Origin: Streptomyces bambusae | GTDB taxonomy: Bacteria > Actinomycetota > Actinomycetes > Streptomycetales > Streptomycetaceae | Length of the DNA: 64,000 bases | Direction: 5' to 3' | Assembly: GCF_020532645.1 (NCBI RefSeq) | Contig: NZ_JAJAUZ010000004.1 | Span: 124,001 to 188,000 of the forward strand | Shown: positions 63,567 to 64,000 of the stretch, piece after piece | How the letters are laid out: each line of letters opens with the position of its first letter | Position numbering within the stretch: position 1 is the stretch's first letter | Made by a program: the position numbers and the translations under genes | Notes under the pieces: model-generated | Seen by the model: only the letters and a program-made list of their open reading frames with translations | What the model was told of the DNA's origin: nothing | Database searches by the model: none

Positions 63567-64000
63567 TCAGCGCGGGAAGGCCAGGGCCCGGGTGCCCCGC
63601 TTGACGAGCTCGTTGGCGATGATCAGCCGCTGGATCTCGGAGGTGCCCTCCCAGATCCGGTCGACGCGCAGCTCGCGGTACATCCGCTCGACCGGGTAGG
63701 AGCGGTCGTAGCCTCGGCCGCCGAAGATCTGCACGCAGCGGTCCACGACCCGCCCGGCGGCCTCGCTCGCCGACAGCTTGGCCGTCGAGGCCTTGGCGTG
63801 CAGGGTCTTGCGGTCGGTACCCGGCTGGTCGGCCTCCCAGGCCACCTGGTGGGTGTAGGCGCGGTTCACCGCGATGTCGGTGGCGCAGTCGGCCAGCATG
63901 CCCTGGATCAGCTGGAAGTCGGCGATACGGGAGCCGAACTGCCTTCTTTCCAGGGCCCATTCACAAGCAAGTTCCAGCGCCCGCTCGGCGGCGCCCACCG
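63567..64000 (-). CDS. Acyl-CoA dehydrogenase (second tandem copy), partial
   Basis: Only the C-terminal roughly 144 codons are inside the window; the 5' part lies beyond position 64000. It contains RRQFGSRIADFQLIQGMLAD, QIFGGRGYDRSYPVERMYRE and WEGTSEIQR. The protein differs from the neighbouring copy at a small number of positions (for example SRIADF for SPIADF, ERMYRE for ERLYRE) and has its own C-terminus ending ALAFPR. Confidence 0.9.
   Translation of the reverse strand, partial: VGAAERALELACEWALERRQFGSRIADFQLIQGMLADCATDIAVNRAYTHQVAWEADQPGTDRKTLHAKASTAKLSASEAAGRVVDRCVQIFGGRGYDRSYPVERMYRELRVDRIWEGTSEIQRLIIANELVKRGTRALAFPR

Overview
The window is very GC-rich DNA with short intergenic gaps, frequent GTG starts, strong GGAGG-type ribosome binding sites and many 4-nt stop/start overlaps. 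Together with a complete 2-methylisoborneol locus this points to Streptomyces or a close actinomycete relative. No rRNA, tRNA, CRISPR array or insertion sequence was recognised.

Layout. (1) 0.2-4.0 kb: the 2-methylisoborneol operon, made of a cyclic-nucleotide-binding family 2 encapsulin shell, 2-methylisoborneol synthase with a long disordered N-terminus, and geranyl diphosphate C-methyltransferase. (2) 4.2-9.4 kb: a small membrane protein, a CLC chloride channel, a DHFR-like reductase, a serine-hydrolase-fold protein that lacks its SxxK motif, and a soluble Ser/Thr kinase. (3) 9.4-20.5 kb: a minus-strand set of nuclease, lipase-fold hydrolase, 1488-aa STAND-type NTPase, two cytoplasmic trypsin-like proteases and a flavin oxidase, with a caspase-like peptidase divergent from it. 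(4) 20.5-40.9 kb: fifteen minus-strand genes, mostly overlapping or nearly touching. In transcription order they are CHAT peptidase, MbcA/Xre-ParS-like antitoxin, RES protein, macro-domain protein, small protein, vWA, PP2C, Ser/Thr kinase, radical SAM, coiled-coil membrane protein, ClpB-like AAA+, Hsp70-like, GTPase 1, GTPase-associated protein and GTPase 2. (5) 41.1-64 kb: P450, secreted M6 protease, sulfite-oxidase-like molybdoenzyme, secreted GH27 alpha-galactosidase, TetR plus PLP lyase, 2,4-dienoyl-CoA reductase, thioesterase, GT87-like membrane protein, a two-component system, a lipoprotein pair, an FAD/NAD(P)-binding protein, SixA-like phosphatase, TetR, 3-hydroxyacyl-CoA dehydrogenase and two tandem acyl-CoA dehydrogenases, the last cut by the window end.

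The most unusual parts are regions 3 and 4. They place two clan CD peptidases, two trypsins, a nuclease, a lipase-fold enzyme, an NAD-attacking RES protein and a macro domain beside NTPase sensors, GTPases, chaperones and a kinase/phosphatase/vWA triad resembling TerY-P (E. coli yegI-yegK-yegL, with Hsp70-like yegD). The effectors carry no secretion signals, so they should act inside the cell. I read the region as a composite conflict or programmed-cell-death island. The parts resemble families catalogued computationally in multicellular bacteria, but this combination in one apparent 20-kb transcript looks unusual. Its function is inferred, not shown.
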